Assembly: GCA_020355165.1 (NCBI GenBank) | Contig: CP070661.1 | Span: 3,517,827-3,554,858, forward strand | DNA length: 37,032 nt | Reading direction: 5' to 3' | From: Burkholderiales bacterium | GTDB lineage: Bacteria; Pseudomonadota; Gammaproteobacteria; Burkholderiales; Burkholderiaceae_F | In this document: positions 24,312 through 32,669 of the stretch, piece after piece | How positions within the stretch are numbered: position 1 is the stretch's first letter | How the letters are laid out: every line of letters begins with the position of its first letter | Notes under the pieces: model-generated | The model's database searches: none | Told to the model about the DNA's origin: nothing | What the model saw: only the letters and a program-made list of their open reading frames with translations | Made by a program: the position numbers and the translations under genes

Positions 24312-24824
24312 ATGCACCCGTGGCAGGAAACAATGGAGGAATTGCGCGCCCGCACGCCCGAGCCCGGGCTGGCCTACCCCGGCCACGCGGCGAAGCTCGG
24401 CGGGCTCGACCTGCTGCAGGCGATGATCGAGGGCCGAGTACCCGACCCGCCAATCTCGCGCACGCTGGATTTCTACCTGCTCGAGGTCGAGCGCGGCCGC
24501 GCGGTGTTCCAGGGCCAGCCGGGCTTGGCGCACTACAACCCGATCGGCAGCGTGCACGGTGGCTGGCAAGCCACGCTGCTCGACTCGGCGATGGCCTGCG
24601 CGGTGCATACGCTGGTCGAGCCCGGCTTCGGCTACACGACGCTGGAATTCAAGATCCACTGCGTGCGGCCGCTCACCGAGAAGACCGGGCCGGTGCGCGC
24701 CGAGGGCCGGATCGTCGCCAGTGGCAAGCGGGTGGCCACGGCCGAGGGCCGGCTGGTCGATGCCGAAGGGCGGCTGTATTCGCACGGCACGACGACCTGC
24801 CTGATCGTCGAGGCGGCGACCTGA
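24312..24824 (+). CDS. PaaI-family hotdog thioesterase
   Basis: A 170-residue hotdog thioesterase with the HGG turn at 82-84 (GSVHGGWQATLLD) and catalytic Asp at 91, followed by the strand TTLEFKIHCVRPL. The first 40 residues (MHPWQETMEELRA, then PGHAAKLGG) form an extension seen in a subgroup of these proteins. It is distinct from the copy at 22069-22521, being longer and of different sequence. It lies 14 bases after the GNAT gene and 10 before the ASCH-GNAT gene, within one run of genes. Substrate unknown. Confidence 0.9.
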   Translation: MHPWQETMEELRARTPEPGLAYPGHAAKLGGLDLLQAMIEGRVPDPPISRTLDFYLLEVERGRAVFQGQPGLAHYNPIGSVHGGWQATLLDSAMACAVHTLVEPGFGYTTLEFKIHCVRPLTEKTGPVRAEGRIVASGKRVATAEGRLVDAEGRLYSHGTTTCLIVEAAT

Positions 24825-24834
24825 GCCGGCGCCA

Positions 24835-25833
24835 ATGACGGCAGCGACGCCATCGACCGAAGCCGCCCTGCACGACGCGCGCGTCGCCGCCTTCTGGGCC
24901 GAGTACTGCCTCGCTGCCGGTCTGCCCGAGGCCACGCCGCGCCAGGCGTGGCACTTCGGCGATACGCCGGAACTGGCGCACGAACTCGTCGAGCTCGTGC
25001 TGCACGGACCGAAGCGGGCCACGGCGACGCTGGCGGTCAGCGCCGAGCGCGATGCGCAAGCGGCACCGGTGGCCGACGGCTACAACGTCGTCACCGAGCA
25101 CGACGGTACGCCGCGCGCCGTGATCCGCAGCACGTGGCTCGACCAGCGGCCGCTGCGCGACGTCGACGCCGCCTTCGCCTGGGACGAGGGCGAAGGCGAC
25201 CGCACGCTGGCCGACTGGATGGACGGCCACCGGCGTTTCTTCGCCCGTGAGTGCGGGCGGCTGGGGGTCCCGTTCCGCGACGACCTGCCGGTGGTGCTGG
25301 AGCGGTTCGAGCTGCTCTACCCGTTCGACGCCGCGCTGAGCCCGGTCGACTGCGGCCCGCGCATCGTGCCCGGCTGGCTGCCCGGCGCGATCGGCGCCAT
25401 CGCCGGCCTGCACGGGCAGTTCTACGCGCGCGAGCACGGCTTCGGTGCCTTCTTCGAGGCGAAGGTGGCCGGCGAGTGCGCGCAGTTCTGCTCGCGCCTC
25501 GACCCGGCGCGCGACGGCCTGTGGCTGCTCGTCGACGCCGGCCGTATCCTCGGCTCGATCGTCATCGACGGCAGCGGCGATGACGGCGCGCACCTGCGCT
25601 GGTTCATCGTCGCCGACGAATTGCGCGGGCGCGGCCTTGGCCGGCGGCTGATCGAGACGGCGATGGGCTTCTGCCGCCGCGCCGGCCACCGCGGCGTCCA
25701 TCTGACGACCTTCGCCGGCCTGGACGCGGCGCGGGCGCTTTACGAGCAACAGGGCTTTCGACTGGTGAACGAGGCCGACGGACGGACGTGGGGCACGAAG
25801 GTGCGCGAACAGCGATTCGAGTGGGGACCATGA
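24835..25833 (+). CDS. ASCH-GNAT two-domain fusion protein
   Basis: A 332-residue fusion. The N-terminal domain (about 15-150) is ASCH-like, with the G-x-K-x-A-T motif (G58, K60, T63) and GYNVVTEHDGTPRAVIRSTWLD; ASCH domains bind RNA or modified nucleosides and some deacetylate N4-acetylcytidine. The C-terminal domain (about 175-330) is a GNAT acetyltransferase with LRWFIVADELRGRGLGRRL (acetyl-CoA loop R264-G269) and FAGLDAARALYEQQGF. In other bacteria this kind of GNAT domain is typically joined to a MarR regulator. No frameshift is seen, and the linker at 150-175 is short. It may act on acetylated nucleosides or RNA, but this is speculative. Confidence 0.85.
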   Translation: MTAATPSTEAALHDARVAAFWAEYCLAAGLPEATPRQAWHFGDTPELAHELVELVLHGPKRATATLAVSAERDAQAAPVADGYNVVTEHDGTPRAVIRSTWLDQRPLRDVDAAFAWDEGEGDRTLADWMDGHRRFFARECGRLGVPFRDDLPVVLERFELLYPFDAALSPVDCGPRIVPGWLPGAIGAIAGLHGQFYAREHGFGAFFEAKVAGECAQFCSRLDPARDGLWLLVDAGRILGSIVIDGSGDDGAHLRWFIVADELRGRGLGRRLIETAMGFCRRAGHRGVHLTTFAGLDAARALYEQQGFRLVNEADGRTWGTKVREQRFEWGP

Positions 25834-25840
25834 GCGCCGC

Positions 25841-25892
25841 ACGGCCGCTCCGGAGGCGCTCGCTCCCCCTCGGGGGGACCGCCCGCAGGGCG
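25841..25892. repeat. Multi-hairpin GC-rich repeat before the LysE gene
   Basis: Three palindromic units in 52 bases: CTCCGGAG (25848-25855), CCCCCTCGGGGG (25865-25876) and CGCCC-GCA-GGGCG (25880-25892), followed by GAAGGGGGC, which also serves as the ribosome binding site for the LysE-type gene. Similar CTCCCCCTCGGGGG...GCAGGGCGAAGGGGGC strings are remembered as dispersed intergenic repeats in Burkholderiales. Confidence 0.55.
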
Positions 25893-25903
25893 AAGGGGGC
25901 GTC

Positions 25904-26557
25904 ATGATCTTTTTCGGACTGAGCGCCGACCGGCTGTGGCTGTTCGCGCTGGCGGTGATGCTGCTGGCGCTCACGCCGGGGCCGGTGTGGGTGTACCTGC
26001 TGTCGCGCACGCTGACCCAGGGCCGGCGGGCCGGCTACTTCTCGCTGCTCGGCGTGGCCGCCGGCGTGGTCGTGCACGTGCTGCTGGCCGCGCTCGGCAT
26101 CACCGTGGTGCTGCTGGCGATCCCGTTCGCCTTCGACGCGATCAAGCTCGCCGGCGCCGCCTACCTGCTGTGGCTGGCGATCAACACGCTGCGCGGCGGC
26201 GGCATCTCGTTCGATCCGCAGCCGCTCGAACCGGTGCCCGACCGGGTGCTGTTCCGCCAGGCGATGGTCGCCGCGCTGCTCAACCCGAAGGTGGCGGTGT
26301 TCTACCTGTCGCTGTTTCCGCAGTTCGTCGAGCCGGCCGCCGGCCCGGTGTTCGCGCAGAGCATGCTGCTGGGCGTGGTCCACCTGATGGTCTCGACGAT
26401 GATCGACGGGCTGCTGGTCACGGTGGCCGGCGCCCTGGCGGCGTGGTTCGCCACGCGGCCGCTGTGGCTGAAAGTGCAGCGCTGGCTGCTCGGCACCGCC
26501 TTCGGCGCACTGGCCGTGTGGCTGGCCGCCACGCCGCGCCACACGACCGTCGACTAG
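25904..26557 (+). CDS. LysE-family exporter
   Basis: A 217-residue inner-membrane protein with about six hydrophobic spans, matching the LysE/RhtB exporters of amino acids and related small molecules. The signature ALTPGPVWVYLLSRTLTQGRRAG at residues 22-44 and LLNPKVAVFYLSLFPQF near 125-141 are clear. The exported substrate cannot be told. The ribosome binding site (AAGGGGG) is supplied by the end of the multi-hairpin repeat just upstream, so translation may depend on its folding. aceK follows after eight bases. Confidence 0.92.
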   Translation: MIFFGLSADRLWLFALAVMLLALTPGPVWVYLLSRTLTQGRRAGYFSLLGVAAGVVVHVLLAALGITVVLLAIPFAFDAIKLAGAAYLLWLAINTLRGGGISFDPQPLEPVPDRVLFRQAMVAALLNPKVAVFYLSLFPQFVEPAAGPVFAQSMLLGVVHLMVSTMIDGLLVTVAGALAAWFATRPLWLKVQRWLLGTAFGALAVWLAATPRHTTVD

Positions 26558-26565
26558 CCTGGGCA

Positions 26566-28395
26566 ATGAACGAGTCCACCGCCTCGACCCAGGCCGCACC
26601 GAACGCGGGCCAGCCGCTGCCGCAGCCGGCGGCGATCGCGCGGGCGATCCTCGAGGGCTTCGACCGCCACTACCGGCTGTTCCGCTACGTCGCGCAGCAG
26701 GCCAAGGGCCAGTACGAGAACGGTGCGTGGCGGCGCATGCAGCAGTCGGCGCGCAGCCGGATCGACTTCTACGACCAGCGCGTCAACGAGGCGGTGGCCC
26801 GCGTGCGCGCCGATTTCGACCTCGATGCGCTCGCCGACGATCAGCGCGACGCGGTGTGGCAGTCGGCGAAGCAGCACTACGTCGCCCTGCTGGCCGACCA
26901 TCGACAGCCGGAATGCGCCGAGACCTTCTTCAACTCGGTCAGCACCAAGCTGCTGGCGCGCGACTATTTCAGCAACGAGTTCCTGTTCGTCCGTCCCGGC
27001 GTGGCCACCGACTACATGGACTCCGACCCGCCGAGCTACCGCAGCTACTACCCGGGCAGCGGCGAGAGCAAGACCGGGCTGCGCGCCGCCCTGCGGCAGA
27101 TCATCATCGACGTCGGCCTGGCCTGCCCGTTCGTCGACGTCGAGCGCGACATCCGCCGGGTGATCCGCGCCGTGTGCGAGGCGCATCGCAGGCAGGAGGC
27201 GTTCGCCCGCCCCTGGCACGCCGAGCCGGACTGCCAGATCCAGGTGCTGTCGAGCCTGTTCTTCCGCAACAAGGGCGCCTACATCGTCGGCCGGATGATC
27301 AACGGCACCCGGCTCACGCCGATCGCCGTGCCGCTGCTGCGCGACGAGCGCGGCCGCATCTACATCGACACGGTGATCTTCACCACCGACCTTCTGGCGA
27401 CGCTGTTCTCGTTCACCCGCGCCTACTTCCTGGTCGACATGGAGGCGCCGAGCGCCTACGTCGACTTCCTGCACACGCTGCTGCCGCACAAGCCGGCCTC
27501 CGAGCTGTACACGATGGTCGGCCTGCAGAAGCAGGGCAAGACGCTCTTCTACCGCGATTTCCTGCACCACCTGCGCCACTCGACCGACAGGTTCGTCATC
27601 GCGCCCGGCATCAAGGGGATGGTGATGTCGGTGTTCACGCTGCCCTCCTACCCGTACGTGTTCAAGATGATCAAGGACGTCATCCCGTACCCGAAGGAGA
27701 CCGACCGCGAGCAGGTCAAGGGCAAGTACCAGCTGGTCAAGGTGCACGACCGCGTCGGCCGCATGGCCGACACCTGGGAATACTCGCAGGTGGCGCTGCC
27801 GCGCGCGCGCTTCCATCCCGACCTGCTGCGCGAGCTGATGCAGATGTGCCCGAGCCAGCTCGAGCTGGACGCCAGCACGGTCGTGCTCAAGCACGTCTAC
27901 ATCGAGCGGCGGATGACGCCGCTGAACATCTACCTGCAGCACGCCACCGACGCCGAACTGGACGCCGCCATCCGCGGCTACGGCCAGGCGATCAAGGATC
28001 TCGCGGCGGCGAACATCTTCCCCGGCGACATGCTGTACAAGAACTTCGGCGTGACCAGGCTCGGTCGGATCGTCTTCTACGACTACGACGAGATCGAGTA
28101 CATGACCGACTGCAAGTTCCGGCCCATCCCGCCGGCGCCGGACGAGGAGTCGGAGATGTCGGGCGAGCCGTGGTACCGGGTCGAGAAGGGCGACGTGTTC
28201 CCGGAGAACTGGATGCCGTTCCTGCTCGGCGATCCGCGCATCCGCGCGGCGCTGATGAAGCACCACGCCGACCTGTTCACCCCCGAGTTCTGGCAGGCGC
28301 GCAAGGAACGGATCCAGCGCGGGCAGCTGGAGGACGTCTTCCCCTACCCGACCGAACGGCGCTTCGGCCACCGCTTCGGCGACGATCGGCGCTGA
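26566..28395 (+). CDS. aceK: Isocitrate dehydrogenase kinase/phosphatase
   Basis: A 609-residue bifunctional enzyme that phosphorylates isocitrate dehydrogenase to divert isocitrate into the glyoxylate shunt and dephosphorylates it when carbon is plentiful. Diagnostic blocks are intact: PGIKGMVMSVFTLPSYPYVFK with K367 as the ATP-contacting Lys, then GDMLYKNFGVTR with D488 and N493, and DYDE with D506 and D508. The regulatory N-terminal domain spans about 15-330. Length is normal. Neither aceA nor aceB nor icd is nearby, unlike the enterobacterial operon. ATG 26566 follows the exporter gene by eight bases. Confidence 0.97.
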   Translation: MNESTASTQAAPNAGQPLPQPAAIARAILEGFDRHYRLFRYVAQQAKGQYENGAWRRMQQSARSRIDFYDQRVNEAVARVRADFDLDALADDQRDAVWQSAKQHYVALLADHRQPECAETFFNSVSTKLLARDYFSNEFLFVRPGVATDYMDSDPPSYRSYYPGSGESKTGLRAALRQIIIDVGLACPFVDVERDIRRVIRAVCEAHRRQEAFARPWHAEPDCQIQVLSSLFFRNKGAYIVGRMINGTRLTPIAVPLLRDERGRIYIDTVIFTTDLLATLFSFTRAYFLVDMEAPSAYVDFLHTLLPHKPASELYTMVGLQKQGKTLFYRDFLHHLRHSTDRFVIAPGIKGMVMSVFTLPSYPYVFKMIKDVIPYPKETDREQVKGKYQLVKVHDRVGRMADTWEYSQVALPRARFHPDLLRELMQMCPSQLELDASTVVLKHVYIERRMTPLNIYLQHATDAELDAAIRGYGQAIKDLAAANIFPGDMLYKNFGVTRLGRIVFYDYDEIEYMTDCKFRPIPPAPDEESEMSGEPWYRVEKGDVFPENWMPFLLGDPRIRAALMKHHADLFTPEFWQARKERIQRGQLEDVFPYPTERRFGHRFGDDRR

Positions 28396-28446
28396 CCGGC
28401 GCGGCGCCGCGTGCCGGCGGGATGACGCCGGTCAAGGTCCGCCCAT

Positions 28447-28461
28447 CCGCCGCTGCGGCGG
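28447..28461. repeat. 15-base palindrome
   Basis: CCGCCGC-T-GCGGCGG, perfect 7-bp arms around one base, 15 bases before the GATAAT hexamer. It overlaps where a -35 would lie and so could be an operator. Confidence 0.4.
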
Positions 28462-28475
28462 CCGGCACGGCGGCG

Positions 28476-28481
28476 GATAAT
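28476..28481 (+). promoter_or_regulatory. Candidate -10 in the thiolase upstream region
   Basis: GATAAT in very GC-rich surroundings, 244 bases before the thiolase ATG. It would give a long leader carrying two stem-loops. Confidence 0.25.
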
Positions 28482-28497
28482 TCGCCCTCGGCCGCCG

Positions 28498-28513
28498 CAG
28501 CGGGGATCCGCTG
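28498..28513. repeat. 6-bp stem-loop
   Basis: CAGCGG-GGAT-CCGCTG, a perfect short hairpin downstream of the GATAAT hexamer, within the possible leader of the thiolase. Confidence 0.35.
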
Positions 28514-28661
28514 AGACGGCCGTCGCCATGTTCCCGATCGGGCCACGCCGCGGCGCATCCCCTGGCCGCGGCAGGCCACCGCTGATGATCGACTTCAACG
28601 CTGCCGCCGACCGCTCCCGCCCGTGGCCGCGTCGCCTGCCCTTGCAGGGCGACGCGGTCCG

Positions 28662-28687
28662 GCTGCCGGCGCCGCGCCGCCGGCAGC
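28662..28687. repeat. Perfect 10-bp inverted repeat before the thiolase
   Basis: GCTGCCGGCG, loop CCGCGC, then CGCCGGCAGC. It is the most stable hairpin in the gap and ends 38 bases before the thiolase ATG. No T-tract follows, so a leader structure or regulator site is as likely as a terminator of aceK. Confidence 0.5.
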
Positions 28688-28725
28688 TTCCACGTTAGCC
28701 GCACCGCCTTCCAGGAGGATTCGCC

Positions 28726-29910
28726 ATGTCAGATCCCGTCGTCATCGTTTCCGCAGCCCGCACGCCGATCGGCGGCATGCTCGGCGATTTCGCTTCGCTG
28801 CAGGCTTACCAGCTCGGCGCAGTGGCCATCAAGGCCGCGGTCGAGCGGGCCGGCGTCAAGGGCGAGGCGGTCGACGAAGTGCTGATGGGCTGCTGCCTGA
28901 TGGCCGGCCAGGGCCAGGCGCCGGCGCGCCAGGCGACCCTGCTCGCCGGCCTGCCGCAGTCGGCCGGCGCCGTGACGCTGTCGAAGATGTGCGGCTCCGG
29001 GATGCGCACCATGATGTTCGCCCACGACATGCTCGTCGCCGGTTCGGCCGACGTGCTGGTGGCCGGCGGCATGGAGAGCATGAGCAGCGCGCCGTACCTG
29101 ATCCCGAAGGGCCGCCAGGGCTACCGCTACGGGCACGCGATGATGTACGACCACATGGCGCTCGACGGGCTGGAGGACGCCTACGAGCGCGGCAAGGCGA
29201 TGGGCGTGTTCGCCGAGCAGTGCGTCACCAAGTACAACTTCTCGCGCGAAGCCCAGGACAAGTTCGCCATCGCCTCGCTGGAGCGCTCGGCCAAGGCCAA
29301 CACCGACGGCAGCTTCGCCTGGGAGATCGCGCCGGTGAAGATTGCCGGCAAGGGCGGCGAGGTCGAGATCGCCAAGGACGAGCAGCCGTTCAAGGGCAGG
29401 CCGGACAAGATCCCCAGCCTGAAGCCGGCGTTCAAGAAGGACGGCACGATCACCGCCGCCAACGCCTCGTCGATCTCCGACGGCGCGGCGGCGCTGGTGC
29501 TGATGCGCGAGTCGACGGCCGCGAAGCTCAACTGCAAGCCGGTGGCGCGGATCCTGGCGCACGGCGTGCACGCCCAGGCGCCGGAGTGGTTCACCACCGC
29601 GCCGGTCGGCGCGATCGCCAAGGTGCTGGCGAAGACCGGCTGGAAGGCCGGCGACGTCGACCTGTGGGAGGTCAACGAGGCATTCGCCGCGGTGACGATG
29701 GCGGCGATGGCCGAGCACAAGCTGCCGCACGAGAAGGTCAACATCCACGGCGGCGCCTGCGCGCTCGGCCACCCGATCGGCGCCTCCGGCGCCCGCATCG
29801 TGGTCACCCTGCTCGGCGCGCTGAGGAAGACCGGCGGCACGCGCGGCCTGGCGGCGCTTTGCATCGGCGGCGGCGAGGCGACCGCGATGGCGGTCGAGAT
29901 GATCCGTTGA
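28726..29910 (+). CDS. Acetyl-CoA C-acyltransferase (thiolase)
   Basis: A 394-residue biosynthetic-type thiolase that condenses or cleaves acyl-CoA at the 3-keto position. The catalytic triad is complete: C89 in SKMCGSGMR, H349 in CALGHPIGASGARI, and C379 in LCIGGGEA, at almost the same positions as in PhaA of Zoogloea. It could serve PHB synthesis, ketone-body use or the end of branched-chain breakdown; no phaB, phaC or CoA-transferase gene is adjacent to decide. A strong AGGAGG precedes ATG 28726. Confidence 0.95.
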   Translation: MSDPVVIVSAARTPIGGMLGDFASLQAYQLGAVAIKAAVERAGVKGEAVDEVLMGCCLMAGQGQAPARQATLLAGLPQSAGAVTLSKMCGSGMRTMMFAHDMLVAGSADVLVAGGMESMSSAPYLIPKGRQGYRYGHAMMYDHMALDGLEDAYERGKAMGVFAEQCVTKYNFSREAQDKFAIASLERSAKANTDGSFAWEIAPVKIAGKGGEVEIAKDEQPFKGRPDKIPSLKPAFKKDGTITAANASSISDGAAALVLMRESTAAKLNCKPVARILAHGVHAQAPEWFTTAPVGAIAKVLAKTGWKAGDVDLWEVNEAFAAVTMAAMAEHKLPHEKVNIHGGACALGHPIGASGARIVVTLLGALRKTGGTRGLAALCIGGGEATAMAVEMIR

Positions 29911-29935
29911 GCGGCGGCGAGCGCCGGGCCGGCCG

Positions 29936-30613
<678 letters not shown>

Positions 30614-30622
30614 CGGACGACG

Positions 30623-31003
30623 ATGGCACGACGGCGGATCAGCTCCGGTTCTTCGTTCGAGGCGGTCGGCGGCTACAGCCGCGCGGTGGTCGACGGCGAC
30701 ACGGTCTATGTCGCCGGCACGACCGGCTTCGACTATTCGACGATGCGGATCGCCGACGATCCGCTCGACCAGTGCCACCAGTGTTTCCGTAACATTGCGG
30801 CAGCGCTGGCCGAGGCCGGCTGCACGCTGGACGACGTGGTGCGGGTGCGCTACTACCTGACCGAGGTGAGCTTGTTCGAGACGCTGGCGCCGGTGTTCGG
30901 CCAGTACTTCACGAGGGCGCGGCCGGCGGCCACCGCGATCGTCTGCGGCCTGGTCGACCCGCGGATGAAGCTGGAAGTCGAAGTCACCGCGCGCAGGTCC
31001 TGA
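30623..31003 (+). CDS. RidA-family protein lacking the catalytic Arg
   Basis: A 126-residue protein of the RidA (YjgF/YER057c) trimeric family, with VYVAGTTGF, QCFRNIAAALAEAGCTLDDVVRVRYYL and KLEVEVTA as family blocks. In E. coli RidA, R105 in PARS is needed to deaminate reactive enamines and imines; here the segment reads RPAATAIV, with A103 at that place by eye. It therefore probably belongs to one of the Rid subgroups without this deaminase activity. Nearby genes (SDR, small membrane protein, acyl-CoA dehydrogenase) do not reveal its substrate. Confidence 0.88.
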   Translation: MARRRISSGSSFEAVGGYSRAVVDGDTVYVAGTTGFDYSTMRIADDPLDQCHQCFRNIAAALAEAGCTLDDVVRVRYYLTEVSLFETLAPVFGQYFTRARPAATAIVCGLVDPRMKLEVEVTARRS

Positions 31004-31031
31004 GCGAGCACGCCGACCGGGCACCCGCCTC

Positions 31032-31478
31032 ATGAGACGAGTCCTGTCGATCCCGGTCCTGGCCGCGCTGCTGTTCGGCCTGCTGAGCGCGCTCGCCGCC
31101 GCGTCCGCCTTCCCGCTGATGAGCCGCTTCGCGCGCGAGGCGGGCTCCAGCGAGTGGGTCCTGGTCGCGGTGCCGGCGCTGCTCGCCGCACTGTTCGCCC
31201 TGGTCATCTACCGCGGCGCCGCCGAGCGGGTGCGCAGCGTCGGCCAGTCGCTTTCGCGTGGCCTGCTGGTGGCGATCCTGACCTGGGTCGGCTTCTCGGC
31301 GCTGTCGACCTGGATGTGGTGCATCCCGGAGAACTACGGCGAGTGCTTCCCTGGGGCGCTGATGATCTCCGGCGCGCTCGGCGGCGGGCAGCAGCTGCTG
31401 GCCTCGCTCGCCGCGGCGGCGATCGTCGGCTACGCGATCCGCAGCCGCTCCGCGGGCATCCGGAAGGCGAGGGACTGA
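31032..31478 (+). CDS. Small membrane protein of unknown function
   Basis: A 148-residue predicted inner-membrane protein with about four hydrophobic segments (roughly residues 5-27, 41-60, 76-96 and 108-137). Two cysteines lie in the loop WCIPENYGECFPG between the third and fourth, which would face the periplasm in some topologies and could form a disulfide. No family is recognised. Its stop overlaps the start of the next acyl-CoA dehydrogenase (TGATG), so they are probably translated together, although a functional link is not evident. Confidence 0.75.
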   Translation: MRRVLSIPVLAALLFGLLSALAAASAFPLMSRFAREAGSSEWVLVAVPALLAALFALVIYRGAAERVRSVGQSLSRGLLVAILTWVGFSALSTWMWCIPENYGECFPGALMISGALGGGQQLLASLAAAAIVGYAIRSRSAGIRKARD

Positions 31479-32605
31479 TGCTGAAGGAAGAGCACCGGCT
31501 GCTGCGCGAGGCGCTGCACGAGTTCGCCGCCACCAGGCTGGCGCCCAACGCGGCGCAGTGGGACCGCGACCACGCTTTCCCCAAGGAGGCGCTGGCCGAG
31601 CTGGCCGCGCTGGGCACCTTCGGCATCGCGGTGCCCGAGCAATACGGCGGCGCCGGCATGGACTACACGGCGCTCGCGGTGGCGCTGGAGGAGATCGCCG
31701 CCGGCGACGGCGGCGTGTCGACCGTCGTCAGCGTCAACAACTGCCCGGTGTGCGCGATCCTGATGGGCTTCGCCAGCGAGGAGCAGAAGCGGCGCTTGCT
31801 GGTACCGCTCGCCTCCGGCGCTGCGCTGGGCGCCTTCTGCCTGACCGAGCCGCACGTCGGCAGCAACGCCGCGGCGCTGCGCGCCACCGCCACCCGCGAC
31901 GGCGACCACTACGTGCTCAACGGGGTCAAGCAGTTCATCACCAGCGGCAAGCACGCCGACTACGCGATGGTGATCGCGGTGACCGACAGGGACGCCGGCA
32001 AGCGCGGCATGAGCATGTTCGTCGTGCCGACGGCGACGCCGGGCTACGTGGTCGCCCGCATCGAGGAGAAGATGGGCCAGCACTCGTCTGACACGGCGCA
32101 GATCGTGCTCGAGGACTGCCGCGTGCCGGCCGCCAACCGCATCGGCGAAGAGGGCGACGGCTACCGGATCGCGCTGTCGGCGCTCGAGGGCGGACGGATC
32201 GGCATTGCCGCGCAGTCGGTCGGCATGGCGCGCGCGGCATTCGAGGCGGCGCTGAAGTACGCCAAGGAGCGGGAGAGCTTCGGCACGCCGATCTTCAACC
32301 ACCAGGCGGTGAACTTCCGTCTGGCCGACATGGCCACGCAGGTCGAGGCGGCGCGCGCGCTGGTGCTGCATGCCGCGGCGCTGCGCGACGAAGGCCGGCC
32401 GTGCCTGAAGGAAGCGGCGATGGCCAAGCTGTTCGCCTCCGAGATGGCCGAGCGCGTGTGCTCGGACGCGATCCAGATCCACGGCGGCTACGGCTACGTG
32501 ACCGACTTCCCGGTCGAGCGCATCTACCGCGACGTGCGCGTGTGCCAGATCTACGAGGGCACCAGCGACATCCAGCGGCTGCTGATCGGGCGGGCGCTCG
32601 CCTAG
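31478..32605 (+). CDS. Acyl-CoA dehydrogenase
   Basis: A 375-residue flavoenzyme that oxidises acyl-CoA to 2-enoyl-CoA and reduces ETF. The catalytic Glu is E360 in CQIYEGTSDIQR, the usual short- and medium-chain position, unlike the isovaleryl enzyme at 22595. LTEPHVGSNA and FITSGKHADYA mark the FAD site; IQIHGGYGYVTDFPVER is intact. Butyryl- or short/branched-chain-CoA is the likely substrate range. ATG 31478 overlaps the stop of the membrane-protein gene. A stem-loop follows downstream at 32631-32652. Confidence 0.94.
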   Translation: MLKEEHRLLREALHEFAATRLAPNAAQWDRDHAFPKEALAELAALGTFGIAVPEQYGGAGMDYTALAVALEEIAAGDGGVSTVVSVNNCPVCAILMGFASEEQKRRLLVPLASGAALGAFCLTEPHVGSNAAALRATATRDGDHYVLNGVKQFITSGKHADYAMVIAVTDRDAGKRGMSMFVVPTATPGYVVARIEEKMGQHSSDTAQIVLEDCRVPAANRIGEEGDGYRIALSALEGGRIGIAAQSVGMARAAFEAALKYAKERESFGTPIFNHQAVNFRLADMATQVEAARALVLHAAALRDEGRPCLKEAAMAKLFASEMAERVCSDAIQIHGGYGYVTDFPVERIYRDVRVCQIYEGTSDIQRLLIGRALA

Positions 32606-32630
32606 CGAAGCGCGCGCTCGGGCACCTATT

Positions 32631-32652
32631 GCCGGCCACCGGGTTGGCCGGC
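32631..32652. repeat. Perfect 8-bp inverted repeat
   Basis: GCCGGCCA, loop CCGGGT, TGGCCGGC, in the 64-base gap between the acyl-CoA dehydrogenase and the next dehydrogenase, followed by CCCGGAGGG. It separates two functional blocks and may end or attenuate transcription, but there is no T-tract. The GGAGGG after it is the ribosome binding site of the next gene. Confidence 0.45.
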
Positions 32653-32669
32653 CCCGGAGGGCCATCTCG

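Larger units (their letters stand above)
28396..28725 (+). other. 330-base intergenic region aceK-thiolase
   Basis: The longest gap in the window. It holds no convincing gene. It carries several stem-loops (listed separately), a GATAAT hexamer at 28476-28481 and an imperfect hairpin at about 28631-28653. It ends in a strong ribosome binding site AGGAGG for the thiolase. A promoter for the thiolase is expected here. Confidence 0.6.

Noticed and set aside
26554-28371. Long minus-strand frame opposite aceK
   Set aside because: AceK on the plus strand has all diagnostic residues; the antisense frame is a codon-position shadow.
28585-28698. 37-codon plus-strand frame starting MIDFNAAADRS
   Set aside because: No ribosome binding site, an Arg/Pro-rich second half, and it overlaps the stem-loops of the intergenic region; a relic cannot be shown.
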